9,070 nt of DNA, taken from positions 1 to 9,070 of the forward strand of contig PKZC01000382.1 in NCBI GenBank assembly GCA_003132905.1, written 5' to 3'. Below are positions 7,277 to 9,070 of the stretch, piece after piece (position 1 is the first letter of the stretch; every line of letters begins with the position of its first letter). This DNA comes from Bryobacterales bacterium. GTDB lineage: Bacteria; Acidobacteriota; Terriglobia; Bryobacterales; Bryobacteraceae. The notes beneath the pieces were generated by a model, which saw only the letters and a list, made by a program, of their open reading frames with translations, was not told the DNA's origin and ran no database searches. Position numbers and translations under genes: made by a program.

Positions 7277-7924
7277 TTAGTCTTCCGTTGAAGGTTTTGG
7301 CGTGACGCTTCGCTCCGCAGCTCCAGTATTGCCGGTTGCCTGATCCAGTTCTTTGAGGGTTCGCGGGTAACGCGTCAAGGGTTTGACCTCACGTAGGCCC
7401 TTTTCCCTTATGTATTCCTTGCCAATCTCTTCGGCGACCTGCAGCAGATATGTCTGGTGTGGGTAAGCCTCTACGGCTCCCTCGAACAGCACGTAAAACT
7501 TTGCTATCCGGAAGCCTTCGTCAGCCTCATAGAAAAGTGCCTTTTCATTTGTCTTGAAATAATCAAACCTGTCTTTCAAGATCGTGCTACGAATGGAGTT
7601 CAACGCCATCCTTGCATCTTCCTTAACTTCTGGCGTTCCTCCTTCGGCTTCTTTCACAATTTGTACTGCCTCAAGCAACGTTCTGTAGTTCAACCGGAAC
7701 TCTTCCTCCATGTGCTTCAGAATGTTTTTCTTCATCAGGTGTCTGGAGATTGACGGCCTCACGTACTCCATCGCAATGCTGCTCAGAATGCCCAACAATG
7801 CACCAACGCCTGCGCTGATGAGGGTCTTCTCCCATTCAGACATTCCCGGCTGTATCGGCAACTGGTCAACAGTGACATGGATCGGCGGTAGATACTGCGC
7901 GGCGGCTTGGAGCAGGGCAAGCAT
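7277..7924 (-). CDS. Single-pass membrane protein of unknown family, partner of a serine protease
   Basis: A 215-residue protein I do not recognise. It starts at ATG 7924, ten bases after the protease stop, without a clear ribosome binding site; M28 (7843) is an alternative start. After a short N-terminus there is one membrane segment (about residues 33-53, ISAGVGALLGILSSIAMEYV). A basic stretch follows (RPSISRHLMKKNILKHM), which by the positive-inside rule puts the remaining 160 residues in the cytoplasm. That domain is charged and looks mostly helical, with EEEFRLNYRTLLEAVQIV and EADEGFRIAKFYVLFEGA as the most distinctive parts. The last 20 residues look disordered. Base composition is poorer in G+C than in nearby genes: 26 of 60 at 7561-7620 against 44 of 60 at 5641-5700 in the lactonase. 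With the exported protease upstream, a role in passing a periplasmic signal inward is conceivable but speculative. Confidence 0.75.
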   Translation of the reverse strand: MLALLQAAAQYLPPIHVTVDQLPIQPGMSEWEKTLISAGVGALLGILSSIAMEYVRPSISRHLMKKNILKHMEEEFRLNYRTLLEAVQIVKEAEGGTPEVKEDARMALNSIRSTILKDRFDYFKTNEKALFYEADEGFRIAKFYVLFEGAVEAYPHQTYLLQVAEEIGKEYIREKGLREVKPLTRYPRTLKELDQATGNTGAAERSVTPKPSTED

Positions 7925-7934
7925 TGCAAGCTAG

Positions 7935-8711
7935 TCAGGGTTTCTTCTGCTTCTCGACGTAAGCTTTAATCAACTCTACCGCCTTCTCGATTGGCGTAGC
8001 GATGATGATGCCGGTGTTTGTAACTGTCGTTGCGTTCGGCATGGCCTTTCCATCAACATTGAGGGGACTGTTCTCGTTTCGAAAACCGCCGATTACTGCG
8101 ATGAGCTTTTGAACTCTAATGTTCGTGAATGGTGAAAACATATCAGGTGCAACTACGGGCCCACCCGAGAAACCCGGATTGTTCAGCCCATCGAGAAGAA
8201 TCAGCCTTTCGTTCTTGTCTCCATCCGGCATGATCGCTGAACAATTTACCTGGGCGGAAACGTACGCATGCTTTATCAGCGCTACTCCGCCTGCGCTGTC
8301 GCCAGCGAAGGTTGTATAGAGACCATAGGGAAAGCCCAGGAAATATGCTTCCTGACCGAACGCAAACTGGTATGGATATGGGATGGGCTCGGCAGCGGTC
8401 AGTTTTTTGTCGTTTGGAACCAACACGGCGACATCGACACATTTGTTTTTTCCGAGAAGCACCGTCACCGGATAGGATTTCCATGCCTTGTCGGACGGCC
8501 CCAGCAACTCAACCGTAGCCTTATCGCCAGCGTTCTCCATGAGGTGCCTAGCCGTCACGAAATACTGCCGATCCTCGTAATCCAGAATGAATGCCGTACC
8601 CGAAAAACCCCTGAACTGGATTTCATAGACTCGCGTCAAAACATTTCCGGTCGGCTGAGAATATCCAGCCAAGCCGCAGAAAAACGCAATTACACTTATT
8701 AGCCGACGCAT
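7935..8711 (-). CDS. Exported trypsin-like serine protease
   Basis: A 258-residue S1/HtrA-type protease. An N-terminal signal peptide (MRRLISVIAFFCGLAGYSQ) without a lipobox sends it to the periplasm or beyond. The catalytic triad is complete: H56 in FVTARHL, D93 in CVDVAVL and S182 in NNPGFSGGPV. The oxyanion/specificity region LDGLNNPGFSGGP (173-185) is well conserved, and a GTAFIL strand (38-43) precedes the His as in HtrA proteases. There is no PDZ domain; the protein ends about 75 residues after Ser182 with a basic helix. It is the first gene of a two-gene unit, ten bases upstream of the membrane-protein gene. The ATG at 8711 has no obvious ribosome binding site. Its G+C content appears lower than that of the sensor and lactonase genes, which suggests separate ancestry. 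Substrate unknown; the protease assignment itself is secure. Confidence 0.88.
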   Translation of the reverse strand: MRRLISVIAFFCGLAGYSQPTGNVLTRVYEIQFRGFSGTAFILDYEDRQYFVTARHLMENAGDKATVELLGPSDKAWKSYPVTVLLGKNKCVDVAVLVPNDKKLTAAEPIPYPYQFAFGQEAYFLGFPYGLYTTFAGDSAGGVALIKHAYVSAQVNCSAIMPDGDKNERLILLDGLNNPGFSGGPVVAPDMFSPFTNIRVQKLIAVIGGFRNENSPLNVDGKAMPNATTVTNTGIIIATPIEKAVELIKAYVEKQKKP

Positions 8712-8984
8712 TTGCTTGAATGTATCACGGCAGAAAAAGCAAATTTATTGGTAAGCCGATCTTTTTTGCGATCGGGCGCATGTTGCACTCCCGGCGTAGC
8801 GCCGCAACGATTTCCGAAGCTTTAAACCGAGCTCGACCCTTATCTCTGCTGGCACCTCAGGCCTCCAGCCCCCCACGAAAGGTTCAGTCTGCCTTGGTTG
8901 GAGCAGTGCTTTATCGATTAGGGTTCATAATGACGACGCGCTAGGCAACCCTTGTAGGCCCCCTACGTCACAATGACCACGAGC
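8712..8984. other. Intergenic stretch of 273 bases, no convincing gene
   Basis: This spacer lies between the protease gene and the upstream propeller gene. I see no stable RNA, no clear promoter and no transposon ends. It contains two small inverted repeats: CGGCG/CGCCG around a three-base loop (8792-8804) and GTAGG/CCTAC around three C's (8954-8966). A 43-codon open frame without a start (minus strand, 8856-8725) includes FKASEIVAALRRE and RPIAKKIGLP, weakly like a helix-turn-helix. I found no trace of the missing 5' part of the 'PDFQGIWDN' remnant in the minus-strand frames. Confidence 0.5.
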
Positions 8985-9070
8985 TTACTTCCCGTCCACC
9001 GAAAACGCCAGCAGGACGTTGCCCGGCATGCCTCCTAAGTTCCCATACCCGGAGTTGACGTAAACCATTC
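8985..9070 (-). CDS. 3' end of a PQQ-type beta-propeller protein (partial)
   Basis: Reading inward from the window edge on the minus strand, 27 codons precede a TAA at 8987-8985. They give MVYVNSGYGNLGG followed by MPGNVLLAFSVDGK. From memory, endings of the form 'YVNSGYG...PGNVLLAFSVDGK' are typical of PQQ-binding-like propeller proteins, such as the cytochrome-containing polyvinyl-alcohol-dehydrogenase type. The aromatic-Gly pattern fits a last propeller strand. The rest of the gene is outside the window, so enzyme function and cofactor residues cannot be judged. It faces the same way as the protease, membrane-protein and mutarotase-like genes. The piece is short and I rely on motif recognition only. 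Confidence 0.6.
   Translation of the reverse strand, partial: MVYVNSGYGNLGGMPGNVLLAFSVDGK

Noticed and set aside
7009..7305. Plus-strand open frame across the paralogue remnant
   Set aside because: The minus strand aligns to a known protein family over most of the region; the plus-strand translation is Arg/Ser-rich and featureless.
8720..8944. Plus-strand open frame of 74 codons upstream of the protease
   Set aside because: It has no ribosome binding site, domain or plausible composition, and it overlaps the region needed for the protease promoter.
8931..8970. TGACG/CGTCA inverted repeat flanking 30 bases, considered as transposon ends
   Set aside because: Five-base arms are too short, no target duplication is seen and nothing is encoded between them; likely chance.

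Overview
The window reads like a chromosomal segment of an acidobacterium, probably of the Solibacter/Bryobacter type. This is inferred from gene families, not from a marker gene. Three things point that way: a very large two-component sensor with Reg_prop propeller repeats, a secreted protein of the 'PDFQGIWDN' type that is common in that phylum, and a mostly GC-rich composition with weak ribosome binding sites.

Left part (1-3914, minus strand). An operon runs right to left: a 1018-residue hybrid-propeller sensor histidine kinase, its NarL/LuxR-type response regulator joined by a 4-base ATGA overlap, then a short DoxX-like membrane protein that ends early at the window edge. Centre (3915-6115). 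A short divergent promoter region carries a six-unit heptamer repeat. It separates the kinase from two plus-strand genes coupled by a GTGA overlap: a secreted protein of unknown function and a secreted lactonase-family seven-bladed propeller. The proximity hints that the kinase pair could control them, but nothing in the sequence proves it.

Right part (6097-9070, all minus strand). A secreted galactose-mutarotase-like gene is broken by a one-base frameshift and overlaps the lactonase gene tail to tail. Just upstream of it lies a 45-codon remnant of a second copy of the 'PDFQGIWDN' family. The remnant stops almost exactly at the stop codon of a lower-GC two-gene unit: an exported trypsin-like serine protease and a single-pass membrane protein of unknown family. 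The window ends with the last 27 codons of what looks like a PQQ-type beta-propeller protein.

Reading the right part as a whole, an older cluster (propeller protein, 'PDFQGIWDN' protein, mutarotase-like protein) seems to have been interrupted and is decaying around a protease/membrane-protein islet. That pair is the least explained system here. I see no rRNA, tRNA, CRISPR array or intact mobile element.
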